Shown here: piece after piece, positions 29,060 to 29,215 of the stretch | How positions within the stretch are numbered: the first letter of the stretch is position 1 | Layout: each line of letters starts with the position of its first letter | Notes under the pieces: generated by a model | Databases searched by the model: none | What the model was told of the DNA's origin: nothing | Seen by the model: only the letters and a program-made list of their open reading frames with translations | Position numbers and translations under genes: made by a program | DNA from: JAJZQD01 sp021847735 | Lineage (GTDB): Bacteria > Bacillota > Thermincolia > Thermincolales > UBA2595 | Reading direction: 5' to 3' | NCBI GenBank assembly: GCA_027324025.1 | Contig: DAHVYW010000014.1 | Span: 1-29,215 of the forward strand | DNA length: 29,215 nt

Positions 29060-29098
29060 AATTGCAAAAACCGTGACAGCCTGAGGACGGGAAAAGTT
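29060..29098 (+). repeat. Right direct repeat flanking the toxin-antitoxin cassette
   Basis: Second copy of the repeat at 28200-28239, same orientation. The remaining sequence to the window end is AT-rich with a small inverted repeat TTAGT-GG-ACTAA near 29190 and no gene. Confidence 0.8.
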
Positions 29099-29215
29099 GG
29101 GCGCAGCGCCAGGGGAGCCGTTTAGCCTGTTGTTAGCCGATATGCAGCCGCTACTAGCATCTTTTATGTTCTAAACGCTAATAATATTAGTGGACTAACA
29201 TTATAATTTTTGAGA

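Overview
The window looks like chromosome from an anaerobic, endospore-forming Firmicute, most likely of the Peptococcaceae/Desulfotomaculum-Pelotomaculum type. The reasons are strong GGAGG ribosome sites throughout, the EndoA/EndoAI toxin-antitoxin pair, a SpoIIM-like membrane protein, GSI-alpha-size glutamine synthetases, a split ('archaeal-type') glutamate synthase and many small ferredoxins. The taxonomic call is inference.

Layout. 1-1.6 kb: a PAP2 phosphatase cut by the left edge, a structured repeat, and ndoAI-ndoA. 1.7-6.8 kb: a five-gene minus-strand glutamate synthase operon (amidotransferase, FMN/Fe-S synthase, four-cluster ferredoxin, FAD/NAD(P)H reductase, GXGXG subunit). 7-8.6 kb: glnA with an attenuator leader. 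8.7-11.9 kb: small genes, including a DUF763 fragment, two zinc-ribbon paralogues, a c-di-AMP riboswitch in front of a secreted CAP protein, and a ferredoxin divergent from a Cys-rich protein with matching operator-like sites. 11.6-16.7 kb: a winged-helix protein, a SpoIIM-like protein, and a TetR-RND exporter operon. 16.8-28.1 kb: a continuous nitrogen region, all on the minus strand, in transcription order: permease remnant and sigma-54 activator, amt3-glnK3, small membrane protein-amt2-glnK2, glnK1-amt1, an ANTAR response regulator, and a second glnA. 28.2-29.1 kb: an AT-rich PemK/MazF toxin-antitoxin cassette bounded by 40-bp direct repeats.

The central observation is regulatory. Six intergenic leaders, plus one in front of the ANTAR gene itself, carry the two-hairpin, six-base-loop (A at 1, G at 4) RNA motif known to bind ANTAR proteins, with the second hairpin overlapping an intrinsic terminator. 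Three leaders carry two terminators in series. The ANTAR protein at 18334-18915 is therefore the likely antiterminator for both glutamine synthetases, all three ammonium transporters, two of the three PII genes, itself and the sigma-54 activator: a cis-linked, autoregulated nitrogen regulon. The glutamate synthase operon has no such leader that I could find. All structures and coordinates were worked out by eye; no folding or database search was run.
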